This document shows positions 19,477 through 28,954 of a DNA stretch of 64,000 nucleotides, piece by piece. The stretch lies in NCBI RefSeq assembly GCF_900184795.1, contig NZ_FXXN01000021.1, positions 148,572 through 212,571 of the forward strand. Reading direction: 5' to 3'. The notes below the pieces were generated by a model that did no database searches, was not told the origin of the DNA, and worked only from the letters and a program-made list of their open reading frames with translations. This DNA comes from Magnetospirillum sp. 15-1. GTDB taxonomy: Bacteria; Pseudomonadota; Alphaproteobacteria; Rhodospirillales; Magnetospirillaceae. The position numbers and the translations under genes were made by a program. Each line of letters opens with the position of its first letter. Position 1 is the first letter of the stretch.

Positions 19477-19595
19477 TAGAGTTTGTCAGGTTCAGGTCGA
19501 AACGCCGTCACCCCCGGACTTGATCCGGGGGTCCATGGATGGCCGGGTCAAGCCCGGCCATGACGAGGCGATAGAATCCCTTCGGTTAAACTCTA
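19477..19595. repeat. Composite palindromic repeat downstream of PBP1A gene
   Basis: An inner element at 19497-19570 holds the hairpins CCCCCGGACTTGATCCGGGGG and GGCCGGGTCAAGCCCGGCC, the same arm types as the repeat at 13173-13277. It is flanked by short outer arms, TAGAGTTT near 19477 and AAACTCTA near 19588, which are inverted copies. The layout suggests a small repeat unit inserted inside another palindrome. It fills the gap between two convergent genes and could also end both transcripts. Confidence 0.7.
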
Positions 19596-22157
19596 ATACA
19601 GCCCACCCGCCGAGGGGGCCGGGCCGCTGGCCGGTGCCTGGACCGGCGGGACGGTGGGAATAGTGCCGTCGGGGCCGGGAACCGCGCCGGGCGGCGGGGT
19701 AAGCTGCACGTTGGTCGACGCGCCTTCTTCCGCTCCCAGGAAGGGAGCGAAACTGAAGCCGGCATCGATGCCGCCCGAGCCTTCCAGCACGTCTTCCTCG
19801 TCGCCGGGCATACGGTCGCTGCCCTTGAACGCCTCGTAGATGGCCTTGGTGTCGCCGGGCATGGCCGGCTTGCCGGTATGGGCGTTGACGCGCACCAGCC
19901 GGACGCCGGGCGGGACGCGGAACGGGGTCGGCGGCTTGTCCTTCAGCGCTTCGATCATGAAGTCGCGGAAGATGGGCGCAGCGATGGAGCCGCCGGTTTC
20001 CTTGGCGCCCAGGGTCGAGGGCTCGTCGAAGCCGACGAACACGCCCACCGCCAGATCGGGCGAGAAGCCGACGAACCACACGTCGTTGGAATCGTTGGAG
20101 GTGCCGGTCTTGCCGGCCAGCGGCTTGCCCACCGCGCGGACCGAGGTGCCGGTGCCGCGCTGCACCACGCCTTCCAGGATGCTGACCATCTGATAGGCCG
20201 AGACGGGGTCGACCATCTGCTCGCGGATATCGGGCAGCACCGGCATGTCCTGGCCGGTGAAGCGACCGGCCGAGCAGCCGTCGCAGAAGCGCAGGTCGTG
20301 GCTGAAGATGGTCTTGCCGTTGCGGTCCTGGATACGGTCGATCAGGGTGGGCCGCACCCTCTTCCCGCCGTTGACCAGCATGGCGTAGGCGGCGGTGAGG
20401 CGCAGCGGCGTGGTTTCGCCGGCGCCCAGCGCCATGGACAGCTGACGCGGCAGGTTGTCGTAGATGCCAAAGCGGCCGGCGTAATCGGCCACCTTGTCCA
20501 TGCCCAGCGCCTGGGCGAGACGCACGGTCATCAGGTTGCGCGACTTCTCGATGCCGACGCGCAGCGTGGTCGGGCCGAGATAGTCGTCGTGGTAGTTCTT
20601 GGGCCGCCACAGGGGCAGACCCGGTCCCTGCGGCAAGGCGATGGGAGCGTCCAGCACCAGGGACGAGGGCGTGTAGCCGTTTTCCAGCGCCGTCAGATAG
20701 ATGAACGGCTTGAACGACGAGCCGGTCTGGCGCATGGCCTGGGAGGCGCGGTTGAACTGGCTCTTGCCATAGGACCAGCCGCCCACCATGGCCAGGACGC
20801 GGCCGGTATGGGGATCGATGGCCACCAGGGCACCCTCGACCTTGGGAATTTGGCGCAGGCTGAAGGCATTGGCGGGCAACGGCTTGCCGTCGTCGCCCTT
20901 GGCCGCCGGTTCAACCAGGATGACGTCGCCCAGCGCCACAACGTCGGCGGGACGGCGGGGGAAGGGGCCGGTGGCCGAACGCTCCAGGGTGGGGCGCGCC
21001 CACTTCATCTCGGAGAAGGGCAGGTGGCCGACCTTGCCGCCCACCAGGCCCAGGGTGGCCTCGTGATCGTTCAGCGCCAGCACCACGGCGGTCTGCCAGG
21101 CCTCGTCGGCGCCGCCGGGGCGCGGCACGGCGGCCAGCAGCGGCCCCCAGCCGGCGGCGGCGGGAATACGGGTGACGGGACCGCGCCAGCCGTGGCGGCG
21201 GTCATAATTGGCCAATCCCTGGCGCAGCACCCTGGACCCCATGGCCTGCAGCTTGGCGTCCATGGAGGCGCGCACCACCAGTCCGCCCTTCCACAGGGCG
21301 GATTCGCCGTACTTGGCCTGCAATTCGCGGCGGATGTCCTCGGCGAAGTAATCGCCGCCCTGGGTGGCCTGCATCTCCTTGCGGGTGCGGACCTCCAGCG
21401 GCATGGCGACCATGGTCTGGTATTCGGTCTGGGTGATCTTGCCGTCCTCGAACAGCCGTCCGATCACCCAGTCCCGACGCTCCTTGGCGGCCTGGGGATG
21501 GCGATGGGGGTTGTAGTTGTTGGGCGCCTTGGGCAGGGCGGCGAGATAGGCGGCCTCGGCCACGTTCAGCTCGTCCAGGCCCTTGTCGAAATAGTTGAGC
21601 GCCGCCGCCGCCACGCCGTAGGCGCCGCTGCCCAGATAAATCTCGTTGAGATACAGCTCGAGGATATGGTCCTTGGAGAAGGTGCGCTCGATGCGCAGCG
21701 CCAGGATGGCCTCCTTCACCTTGCGCTCGATGGACACCTCGTTGGTCAGCAGGAAGTTCTTGGCCACCTGCTGGGTGATGGTCGAGGCGCCCACCGGCCG
21801 CCGGTCGGCACCCTTGCCCCGGTTCTTCAGGTTGACGGCGATGGCGCGCGCGATGCCCACCGGGTCGATGCCTGCGTGGCTGTAGAAATTCTTGTCCTCG
21901 GCCGACAGGAAGGCGTCCTTGACCAGTTGGGGGATGACCGGCAGCGGCACGAACACCCGCTTTTCCACCGCATACTCGGCCACCAGACGGCCGTCGCCAC
22001 CATAGACGCGGGTGGTGATCGGCGGCTCGTAATGGGCCAGTTGGTGATAGTCGGGCAGCCCCCGGCCGTAATGCCAGAAAACGAACAGCGTCCCGGCCGC
22101 GCCAACGATGGCCAGCAGGATCAACAGGCTGAACAGTCCAAGCAGGAAGCGGAACAT
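19593..22157 (-). CDS. mrcA: Penicillin-binding protein 1A (bifunctional glycosyltransferase/transpeptidase)
   Basis: An 854-residue class A PBP. A membrane anchor lies at residues 5-29. The GT51 glycosyltransferase carries AEDKNFYSHAGIDPVGIARA (about 86-106, with the catalytic glutamate) and RRPVGASTITQQVAKNFLL in segments. The transpeptidase has the serine motif TGSSFKPFIYL (about 480), SRN-type motif EKSRNLMTVRL, and KTGTS in the segment KTGTSNDSNDVWFVG. It polymerises and cross-links peptidoglycan. It is the third gene of a unit with amiC and a small secreted protein. Confidence 0.95.
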   Translation of the reverse strand: MFRFLLGLFSLLILLAIVGAAGTLFVFWHYGRGLPDYHQLAHYEPPITTRVYGGDGRLVAEYAVEKRVFVPLPVIPQLVKDAFLSAEDKNFYSHAGIDPVGIARAIAVNLKNRGKGADRRPVGASTITQQVAKNFLLTNEVSIERKVKEAILALRIERTFSKDHILELYLNEIYLGSGAYGVAAAALNYFDKGLDELNVAEAAYLAALPKAPNNYNPHRHPQAAKERRDWVIGRLFEDGKITQTEYQTMVAMPLEVRTRKEMQATQGGDYFAEDIRRELQAKYGESALWKGGLVVRASMDAKLQAMGSRVLRQGLANYDRRHGWRGPVTRIPAAAGWGPLLAAVPRPGGADEAWQTAVVLALNDHEATLGLVGGKVGHLPFSEMKWARPTLERSATGPFPRRPADVVALGDVILVEPAAKGDDGKPLPANAFSLRQIPKVEGALVAIDPHTGRVLAMVGGWSYGKSQFNRASQAMRQTGSSFKPFIYLTALENGYTPSSLVLDAPIALPQGPGLPLWRPKNYHDDYLGPTTLRVGIEKSRNLMTVRLAQALGMDKVADYAGRFGIYDNLPRQLSMALGAGETTPLRLTAAYAMLVNGGKRVRPTLIDRIQDRNGKTIFSHDLRFCDGCSAGRFTGQDMPVLPDIREQMVDPVSAYQMVSILEGVVQRGTGTSVRAVGKPLAGKTGTSNDSNDVWFVGFSPDLAVGVFVGFDEPSTLGAKETGGSIAAPIFRDFMIEALKDKPPTPFRVPPGVRLVRVNAHTGKPAMPGDTKAIYEAFKGSDRMPGDEEDVLEGSGGIDAGFSFAPFLGAEEGASTNVQLTPPPGAVPGPDGTIPTVPPVQAPASGPAPSAGGLY

Positions 22158-22286
22158 GGGGTGCGGTGCCTCGCGAACAGGCCCGGTGGTACCGCCTCGC
22201 GGCGTCCGGCGTCAAGTGTCGGGAAGATGCAGGCGATAAAAGCGGCTGTCCACCATCATCTGGGCAAGGGAGGCATCCGCCGATGC

Positions 22287-22616
22287 CTAAGGCTGGCGCG
22301 CCGCCGCCTTGATGGGTTCGGGGCAGTCGATGCGGCTGGTCCCCACCAGGGCGGCCTTCATGCCCTTGGGCATACCGCGCATGATGTCCTCGGCCGCCTG
22401 GGCCATCTCCGGCCGGCTGGGCGGCGGCCCATTGGTGATCACCATGTGGTTGCCCGGCCCCGAGCGCAGATTGTAGTCGGTCCAGCGATAGACCACCATC
22501 CAGCAGGCGGGCACCGTGCGCGGGCAGGTCAGGCACGGCACGGACGGACGGGTCTCGGCCCGGGCGGGAAGCGCCAGTATCGCCGAGAGCAGCAGGAGGC
22601 CGAGGCGACTGACCAC
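22287..22616 (-). CDS. Small secreted cysteine-containing protein between amiC and PBP1A genes
   Basis: A 109-residue protein with a clear signal peptide (cleavage near LPARAE, about residue 21). The mature part contains four cysteines, three of them in VPCLTCPRTVPACW, and ends with CPEPIKAAARQP. I do not recognise a family. The gene starts 3 bases after the amiC stop and lies 129 bases before the PBP1A gene on the same strand, so a periplasmic role linked to cell-wall work is plausible but unproven. Confidence 0.75.
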   Translation of the reverse strand: MVSRLGLLLLSAILALPARAETRPSVPCLTCPRTVPACWMVVYRWTDYNLRSGPGNHMVITNGPPPSRPEMAQAAEDIMRGMPKGMKAALVGTSRIDCPEPIKAAARQP

Positions 22617-22619
22617 CGG

Positions 22620-24284
22620 TTACGGCCGCTTGGCCTTGAGGTTGGGGGGAAAGAAGCGCTCCACCGCCTTGGCGATGGACTTGGCCAGACGGGCGCGGTA
22701 CTGCGGCTGGCGCAGCATCTTCTCCTCGGACTCGTTGGAGAGGTAGCCCATCTCCACCAGCACCGCCGGCACATCGGGAGCCTTCAGCACGGCGAAGCCG
22801 GCGAAGCGGTGGGTATTGCCCAGCAGGTCCATCTCCTGGCCCACCTCATCCACCAGTTCGGTGGCGAAGCCGGCCGAGCGGTTCATGGTCTCGCGCTGGG
22901 CCAGATCGATCAGGATGCCGGCCACGTCGGCGGATTCGTGGGTCAGGTCGATGCCGGCGATGAGGTCGGCCTTATTTTCCTTTTCCGCCAGGGCCTGCGC
23001 CTCGGCGTCCGAGGCGTTGCGCGACAGGGTATAGACCGACAGGCCGCGGATCTGCGGATTTTGCACCGCGTCGGCGTGAAGCGAGACGAACAGGTCGGCG
23101 CCTTGGGCGCGGGCGATGGCGATGCGCTCGCGCAGACGGATGAACACGTCGCGGTCGCGGGTCAGATGCACGCGGTAGCGCCCGTTGCGCTCCAGCATGG
23201 CCTTCAGCTCGCGCGCCATGGCCAGGGTGATGTGCTTCTCATAGGTGCCGGACACGCCGGTGGCACCGGGGTCGACGCCGCCATGGCCGGGGTCGATGAC
23301 GATCACCGGCACGCCGTCCTTGGCCTTGGCGAAGCTCTCCATGGAGGGAGACGGCGGCTGTACCGCCTGCTGGGGGGCCGGCTGGGGAGCGGGCGGAGCC
23401 ACCTGAGGCGCCGCGACGGACTGGACCGGAGCGGGCGGAGGCGGCGCGGGCCGTTCGGGCGGCGGCGGCATGGGAGCCGACAGCATGGGCGCCCCGGGGG
23501 CGCCCCGCGCCGGCTTGTCGGCGGTCTGCGGACGCTCCACCGGCATGGGCGGCGGCACCAGAACGACCGGGGCGGCCGGAACGGGCGCGGCCACCACCAC
23601 CGGCGCCGAGGTCACCGGTTCCGGCGGCAGGGCGTCGGCGGGAGCATTGGGGCTGGTCACCACGATGCGGCCGGCGGCCGGGGGAGTGACGGCGGGCGGA
23701 GTAACGACCGCCTCCGGCAGATGGAACTCCTCCACCGGCTTGGGAGCCGCCTTGGCGGCGGCGGGCGGCGGCGGCGGGGCCAGCTTGGCGGATACCGGCG
23801 GCTTCAGGACCGGCGCCTTGGCGCTGGCGGCACCGGCGGCAGGACCGGCGACGGCCAGGAAGGCTTCCCGCGTGGTCTCCGCCAGATCCACCACCAGGCG
23901 ATAGCTCATGCCGTCGCGCGGCGGAATGATGAAGGCGCTCTTGACCAGGGCGGGCTTGCGCAGGTCCAGCATGATGCGGCCGCCGTCCAGATGCATGGAA
24001 TTGACCATGCCCCACGGCTTGGGAATGCTGGGCGACCCGGTGAAATCGGCTCCCGACAGATCGATGGCGATGCGGTAGGGATCGGCGACGGGGGTGACCT
24101 TGAACGCCACCTGATCGGACAGGTCGAGGACGAAGCGGGTGATGCCGTCGCCGTGAATGCCCAGCCGCGCACCCGACGCCGTCGCCGCCAGGGATTGGGA
24201 CACGCCGCCCACTCCCCACAGCAACGCCAGGGCCATCAATGCCGAAAGGAAACGCGGTCTGGTCCTCATCTGCCTCATGGCCAC
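22620..24284 (-). CDS. amiC: N-acetylmuramoyl-L-alanine amidase with AMIN domain (AmiC type)
   Basis: A 554-residue exported amidase. A signal peptide (about 1-29) precedes an AMIN domain (about 35-135, with FVLDLSDQVAFKV) that targets the septum. A proline and alanine-rich linker follows (about 140-315). The zinc-dependent Amidase_3 domain shows VIDPGHGGVDPGATG, the second glutamate region SGTYEKHITLAMA, SLHADAVQNP and the catalytic VLVEMGYLSNESEE. It cleaves the stem peptide from muramic acid during daughter-cell separation. The linker is longer than in E. coli AmiC. An in-frame ATG at 24269 is an alternative start. Confidence 0.93.
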   Translation of the reverse strand: MAMRQMRTRPRFLSALMALALLWGVGGVSQSLAATASGARLGIHGDGITRFVLDLSDQVAFKVTPVADPYRIAIDLSGADFTGSPSIPKPWGMVNSMHLDGGRIMLDLRKPALVKSAFIIPPRDGMSYRLVVDLAETTREAFLAVAGPAAGAASAKAPVLKPPVSAKLAPPPPPAAAKAAPKPVEEFHLPEAVVTPPAVTPPAAGRIVVTSPNAPADALPPEPVTSAPVVVAAPVPAAPVVLVPPPMPVERPQTADKPARGAPGAPMLSAPMPPPPERPAPPPPAPVQSVAAPQVAPPAPQPAPQQAVQPPSPSMESFAKAKDGVPVIVIDPGHGGVDPGATGVSGTYEKHITLAMARELKAMLERNGRYRVHLTRDRDVFIRLRERIAIARAQGADLFVSLHADAVQNPQIRGLSVYTLSRNASDAEAQALAEKENKADLIAGIDLTHESADVAGILIDLAQRETMNRSAGFATELVDEVGQEMDLLGNTHRFAGFAVLKAPDVPAVLVEMGYLSNESEEKMLRQPQYRARLAKSIAKAVERFFPPNLKAKRP

Positions 24285-24379
24285 GGGCCGATTGGTAAAT
24301 CCCGTTCACAGCTATAGCGCAGACGCGAACTCAAGCTCAACCCAAAACGCATTGATTCACCAGACTCTTCCCCCGAATT

Positions 24380-24768
24380 GACCCGGTGTGTGGGCCGGTT
24401 GCAACAAGATCGTTGTCGAATGGACTCAGCAAGGCTATTTTGACTGCCCATGAGCTCGCAATATCCGACAGTCCTTTATGGGACGATGGCGTCACGATGG
24501 TTCGCAATGACTGCGAACCCGGGGATGCGCCATGGCTCGGACCGCGACGCCAGACTAGAATTCGAAGCCGGGCGGATCCGCCCGCGATCAGGTTCCCGCC
24601 GAATGAGGCCAGTGTCCGGTGCCGGACGCGCGGTCGTTTTCCGAGGCGCCGCTGGTTCCAGCGGCAAACTGATTGGTCGCGCGTGCCTACGCGCCGGCTT
24701 CGCTGGATCAGACAGCCGCTCGCATGCGCTTAGCGCGTCGCGGGCGGCGCCACGGAGAGATCGCCTTA
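24380..24768 (+). promoter_or_regulatory. Long structured 5' leader of rne
   Basis: About 390 bases without a credible gene lie before rne. They hold a series of small hairpins: GTTCGCAATGACTGCGAAC near 24498, GGGCGGATCCGCCC near 24572, GTCCGGTGCCGGAC near 24614, CGCTGGTTCCAGCG near 24650 and GCGCGTGCCTACGCGC near 24678. A purine-rich GGAGAGA then stands 8 bases before the start codon. E. coli RNase E controls its own mRNA through a structured 361-base leader. The same kind of feedback is inferred here, although the sequence itself is not recognisably conserved. Confidence 0.55.
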
Positions 24769-27546
24769 ATGGTCAAGCGTATGTTGATCGATGCCACCCA
24801 CCCGGAGGAGACCCGGGTCGTGGTGGTCAATGGAACCCGCCTGGAAGAACTGGATGTTGAGACATCCACCAAGCGGCAGCTGAAGGGTAACATTTATCTG
24901 GCCAAGGTGGTGAGGGTCGAACCCTCGCTTCAGGCTGCCTTCGTCGAGTACGGGGGCAACCGCCACGGCTTCCTCGCCTTCAGCGAAATCCACCCCGACT
25001 ACTTCCAGATTCCGGTGGCCGACCGTCAGGCGCTGCTGGCCGCCCAGCGCGCCGAGGTGATGCGCGAGGCCACCAACGACCGCGACGACGCCGAGCCTAT
25101 CGGCGAGGGCCATCTGGCCGCCGAGGCCGTCGCCGAGCAGACCGACGGCACCACCGTCGAGGACGCTCCCGCCTCCGACAACGGTGAAAACGGCGAGGGC
25201 GGCGAACCGGCGCCGCGCAAGCGCCATGTGGAAACCGTGGGCGGCGACGACGACGCCGAGAACGAGCGCCGCCGCGCCCGTTTGCTGCGCAACTACAAGA
25301 TTCAGGAAGTGATCAAGCGCCGGCAGATCATGCTGGTGCAGGTGGTCAAGGAGGAGCGCGGCAACAAGGGCGCGGCTCTCACCACCTATCTGTCCCTGGC
25401 CGGCCGCTATTGCGTGCTGATGCCCAACACCGCCCGTGGCGGCGGGGTGTCGCGCAAGATCGTCAGCGCCACCGATCGCCGCCGCCTCAAGTCCATCGCC
25501 AACGAGATGGACATTCCCGACGGCATGGCGGTGATCATCCGCACCGCCGGCTCCGAGCGCTCCAAGACCGAGATCAAGCGCGACTACGAATACCTGCTGC
25601 GCATGTGGGACAGCGTGCGCGAGCTGACTCTCAAGTCCAGCGCGCCCTCCCTGGTCTATGAAGAGGCCAGCCTGATCAAGCGCTCGATCCGCGACCTTTA
25701 TTCCCGCGACATCGACGAAGTGCTGGTGGACGGCGACGAGGGCTATCGCCTGGCCAAGGACTACATGCGCATGCTGACGCCGTCGCATGCCAAGAAGGTC
25801 CAGCCCTACAAGGACCCGGTGATGCCCATGTTCCACCGCTATCAGGTGGAAGCCCAGCTCGACGCCATGCATTCGCCGGTGGTCCAGCTGAAGTCGGGCG
25901 GCTACATCGTCATCAGCCAGACCGAGGCGCTGGTCGCCATCGACGTCAACTCGGGCCGCGCCACCAAGGAGCGCCACATCGAGGAGACGGCGCTCAAGAC
26001 CAATATGGAGGCCTCCGACGAGGTGGCCCGCCAGTTGCGCCTGCGCGATCTGGCCGGCCTGATCGTCATCGACTTCATCGACATGGAGGAGAACCGCAAC
26101 AACCATGCGGTTGAGCGCCGCCTGAAGGAAGCGCTGAAGAACGACCGCGCCCGCATCCAGGTGGGCAAGATCAGCGCCTTCGGCCTGCTGGAACTGTCGC
26201 GCCAGCGCCTGCGCCCCAGCTTGCAGGAAACCACCTTCAGCCCCTGCCCCCATTGCGGCGGCACCGGTCTGGTGCGTTCGGTGGAATCGGCCGCCGTGCA
26301 CATCCTGCGCGCCATCGAGGAAGAGGGCATCCGCCGCCGTTCTTCCGAGATCACCGTCTATGTGCCCACCGCCATCGCGCTGTACATCCTGAACCAGAAG
26401 CGCTCGGCGCTCGCCGCCATCGAGGAACGCTACGAGTTCGACGTGCTGCTTTCCGGCGATGACACCCTGATCCCGCCGGCTTTCCGCATGGACAAGGTCA
26501 AGGCCGAGTTCCGCCCCGACGAGCCGCCGCGCGCCGCCATCTCCATGGATGACGCCGCCCATCGGCCGCCGGTCGAGGCCGAGCCGGAAGAGGCCGAGGA
26601 AGAAGAGGACGAGGAGGAGGAAGCTCAGCCCGAGCGCTCGGCCCGGGCCAGGGACGAGCGGGTCAGGGAGGAGCGGCCCAAGGAAGACCGGGGCGAGGAA
26701 GACCGGGGCGAGGACAGCGAGGGTCGCAAGCGCCGCCGCCGCCGCCGTCGCCGCCGGAAGCCCGGCGATGACCGTCCCGAGCAGGAGGGTGAGGCCGCTG
26801 TCGCCGGCGAGGACCACCCCCACGCCGAGGGCGAGGGTGAATCCGAGGCCGGTGACGATGAAGCCGAGACCGAGGCCGAGGGCGAGGGTGAAGGCACCCG
26901 GACCGAGGGAGGCGACGACGATCAGCCGCGCAAGCGCCGCCGTGGCCGCCGGGGTGGCCGCCGCCGGCGTCGCCGTGACGGCGAAGGTGAGGGCGAGGGG
27001 GAAGGCGGCGAGGCCGGCGAAGGCTCCGAAGCCGCCGAGACCGCTGACTCCGTAGCCGAGGAAACGGCCGCCCAGGCCGAAGCCTCTCCGGAAACGGAAG
27101 CCGCCGCGCCCGCCGACGAGACCGCTCCCCAAGCCGTCTCCGAGGAAAAGCCCAAGCGCAAGCGTGCCCCGGCCAAGAAGAAGGTCGAAGCCGAAGCCGA
27201 GACCGAGGCCAAGGCCGAACCCAAGGCCAAGCCCAGGTCCAGGTCCAAGGCCGCCGCCGCCGCCGCGGAACCGGCCGCTGCCGAGGAAAAGCCCAAGCGC
27301 AAGCGCGCCCCGGCCAAGAAGAAGGCCGAAGCCCAGGTGGAAGCCCAGCCCGAAGCCGTGGTCACCGAGGAACCGGCGGAGACCGCCGCTCCCGAACCGG
27401 TGGCCGTGGTCGCGGAACCCGCCCCGGCGCCCCAGCCGGAGCCCGAGCCGGTCGCGGCGCCCACCGCCGAGCCGGTGGCCGAGGCCGAGCCTCCGGCCCC
27501 GGCCAAGCCGCCGCGCAAGGGCTGGTGGAACCGCCTGATGTCCTGA
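24769..27546 (+). CDS. rne: Ribonuclease E
   Basis: A 925-residue RNase E/G endonuclease, the scaffold of the RNA degradosome. It starts MVKRMLIDATHPEETRVVVV. The S1 domain (about 35-215) is interrupted by an acidic insert (about 90-165), a trait of alphaproteobacteria. The DNase I-like catalytic core has LVAIDVNSGRATKERHIEET and LIVIDFIDMEENRNN, and the zinc link is CPHCGGTG. The C-terminal 330 residues are low-complexity: acidic blocks, arginine-rich blocks and two KPKRKRAPAKKK repeats, which probably bind RNA and partner proteins. The upstream open frame to 24673 is leader, not protein. Confidence 0.96.
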   Translation: MVKRMLIDATHPEETRVVVVNGTRLEELDVETSTKRQLKGNIYLAKVVRVEPSLQAAFVEYGGNRHGFLAFSEIHPDYFQIPVADRQALLAAQRAEVMREATNDRDDAEPIGEGHLAAEAVAEQTDGTTVEDAPASDNGENGEGGEPAPRKRHVETVGGDDDAENERRRARLLRNYKIQEVIKRRQIMLVQVVKEERGNKGAALTTYLSLAGRYCVLMPNTARGGGVSRKIVSATDRRRLKSIANEMDIPDGMAVIIRTAGSERSKTEIKRDYEYLLRMWDSVRELTLKSSAPSLVYEEASLIKRSIRDLYSRDIDEVLVDGDEGYRLAKDYMRMLTPSHAKKVQPYKDPVMPMFHRYQVEAQLDAMHSPVVQLKSGGYIVISQTEALVAIDVNSGRATKERHIEETALKTNMEASDEVARQLRLRDLAGLIVIDFIDMEENRNNHAVERRLKEALKNDRARIQVGKISAFGLLELSRQRLRPSLQETTFSPCPHCGGTGLVRSVESAAVHILRAIEEEGIRRRSSEITVYVPTAIALYILNQKRSALAAIEERYEFDVLLSGDDTLIPPAFRMDKVKAEFRPDEPPRAAISMDDAAHRPPVEAEPEEAEEEEDEEEEAQPERSARARDERVREERPKEDRGEEDRGEDSEGRKRRRRRRRRRKPGDDRPEQEGEAAVAGEDHPHAEGEGESEAGDDEAETEAEGEGEGTRTEGGDDDQPRKRRRGRRGGRRRRRRDGEGEGEGEGGEAGEGSEAAETADSVAEETAAQAEASPETEAAAPADETAPQAVSEEKPKRKRAPAKKKVEAEAETEAKAEPKAKPRSRSKAAAAAAEPAAAEEKPKRKRAPAKKKAEAQVEAQPEAVVTEEPAETAAPEPVAVVAEPAPAPQPEPEPVAAPTAEPVAEAEPPAPAKPPRKGWWNRLMS

Positions 27547-27556
27547 TTCGACGTGT

Positions 27557-27583
27557 GCGGCCCCCGGTTTTTCCGGGGGCCGC
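27557..27583 (+). terminator. Perfect hairpin after rne
   Basis: An 11-bp perfect GC-rich stem (27557-27567 with 27573-27583) closes a five-T loop 11 bases after the rne stop. No T-run follows, so it may act as a 3'-end stabiliser or a partial terminator rather than a standard one. Confidence 0.6.
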
Positions 27584-27610
27584 CTGTCGCAGCAGAGGTG
27601 CCGGCCCTGC

Positions 27611-28267
27611 ATGAGGACCCTCCGTCCGCTCATCGCCGCCCTGGTCCTGTTTGTTTCCGCCACGGCGGCGGCGGCCACTCCCGCCTTCCTGGCCTCCCAG
27701 ACCGAGCAGACCCTGTCCTTCGCCGTCACCCGCAACGGCGGCCCCATCGGCTACCACACCTATGCCTTCCGGCCGCGCAAGGGCGGCTTCGAGGTGCATG
27801 TGGAGGCCGACATAAGGGTCAGCGTCCTGCTCATCCCCTTCTTCGTCTACGAACAGCAAGGCGTCGAAATCTGGGAGAACGGCCGGCTCAAATCGCTGGA
27901 TTACGTCACCAACGACGACGGCGAGCGTCACGCGGTCAAGGCCGAGGTGACCGGGGGCAAGATGCGGGTATCGGTGGACGGCAAGCCGCCCACCAGCCAC
28001 CCCGAGATGCTGCCCGGCTCCCTGTGGCATCCCCCCTCGCCCCACCTCACCATGATGCTCGATCCCGGCGACGGCAATCCGACGCCGCTGAAGGTCCAGG
28101 TGCTGGGCGAGGACACCATCATGGTACGGGGTAAGCCAACCCGCGCCACGCGCTGGCTGTGGGACGACGGATTGCGCCGGGAATTGTGGTACGATGCCGA
28201 CCAAACCCTGGTCCAGGTCTGGATCAGGGGTGATGACGGCTCGGACATCTATTACGTCCTGAAATAG
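27611..28267 (+). CDS. Secreted DUF6134-family protein
   Basis: A 218-residue exported protein with a signal peptide ending near TAAAAT (about residue 23). The mature part is beta-rich (FAVTRNGGPIGYHTYAFRP, VLLIPFFVYEQQGVEIWENGRL, RELWYDADQTLVQVWIRGDDG) and fits the DUF6134 family of unknown function. It is followed 9 bases later by a two-component pair on the same strand, so it may belong to the same transcript and could be an envelope factor linked to that sensor. Confidence 0.8.
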   Translation: MRTLRPLIAALVLFVSATAAAATPAFLASQTEQTLSFAVTRNGGPIGYHTYAFRPRKGGFEVHVEADIRVSVLLIPFFVYEQQGVEIWENGRLKSLDYVTNDDGERHAVKAEVTGGKMRVSVDGKPPTSHPEMLPGSLWHPPSPHLTMMLDPGDGNPTPLKVQVLGEDTIMVRGKPTRATRWLWDDGLRRELWYDADQTLVQVWIRGDDGSDIYYVLK

Positions 28268-28276
28268 GCGGGGCTC

Positions 28277-28954
28277 ATGCGTATCTTGTTGGTGGAAGAC
28301 AATGACCGTCTGGCCGAGTTCATCTCCACCGGGTTGAAGAATGCCGGTTTCGTGCCCGACGTGTTCGGCACCGTGGCCGACGCGGTGGCCGCCTTCGATT
28401 CCGCCGCGTATCAGGCGGCGATCCTCGATCTCGGCCTGCCCGACGGCGATGGTCTCGATATCATCCGCAGCCAGCGGGCCAAGGCCGCCCCCTGCCCCAT
28501 GATGGTGCTGACCGCCCGCGACGGCGTCAGCGACCGGGTATCGGGGCTGAACGCCGGAGCCGACGACTATCTGCTGAAGCCCTTCGCCATGGAGGAACTG
28601 ATCGCCCGCCTGCGCGCCATCCTGCGCCGCCCCGGCGCGGCGCTTTCGGTGGAGCTGAGCCTGGGCAACCTGACCTTCGACACCGCCGGGCGCGAGGTGC
28701 GGGTGGACGGCAGGCTGGTGCCCATGCCCCGGCGCGAGATGGAGATGCTGGAGCATCTGCTGCGCCGCTCGGGCAAGGTGGTGTCCAAGCGCTCGCTGGA
28801 AGAGGGGCTGTACGGCTTCGACGACGACGTCACCCCCAATTCGGTGGAGGTGCTGGTATCGCGCCTGCGCAAGCGCCTGCAGCAGACGGGGGCGCGGATC
28901 ACCGTCCACACCCTGCGCGGCATCGGCTACATGTTGGCGGACGGGACTTCTTGA
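28277..28954 (+). CDS. OmpR/PhoB-family response regulator
   Basis: A 225-residue regulator with an N-terminal receiver (acidic pocket E7-D8, phosphoacceptor D51 in AILDLGLPDGDG, lysine in LLKPFAMEEL) and a C-terminal winged helix (about 125-222, with VSKRSLEEGLYG and NSVEVLVSRLRKRL). It is most like QseB/PmrA-type regulators. Its stop overlaps the TTG start of the sensor kinase by four bases (TTGA), so the two are made together. Confidence 0.95.
   Translation: MRILLVEDNDRLAEFISTGLKNAGFVPDVFGTVADAVAAFDSAAYQAAILDLGLPDGDGLDIIRSQRAKAAPCPMMVLTARDGVSDRVSGLNAGADDYLLKPFAMEELIARLRAILRRPGAALSVELSLGNLTFDTAGREVRVDGRLVPMPRREMEMLEHLLRRSGKVVSKRSLEEGLYGFDDDVTPNSVEVLVSRLRKRLQQTGARITVHTLRGIGYMLADGTS

Noticed and set aside
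19878-24317. A 1479-codon open frame opposite PBP1A and AmiC genes
   Set aside because: Very long but of low complexity and lacking any motif. It crosses three real genes on the other strand and the gaps between them, so it is a GC-driven shadow.
24766-27747. A 993-codon open frame opposite rne
   Set aside because: Glycine and leucine-rich antisense of the low-complexity RNase E tail, with no credible start or motif.
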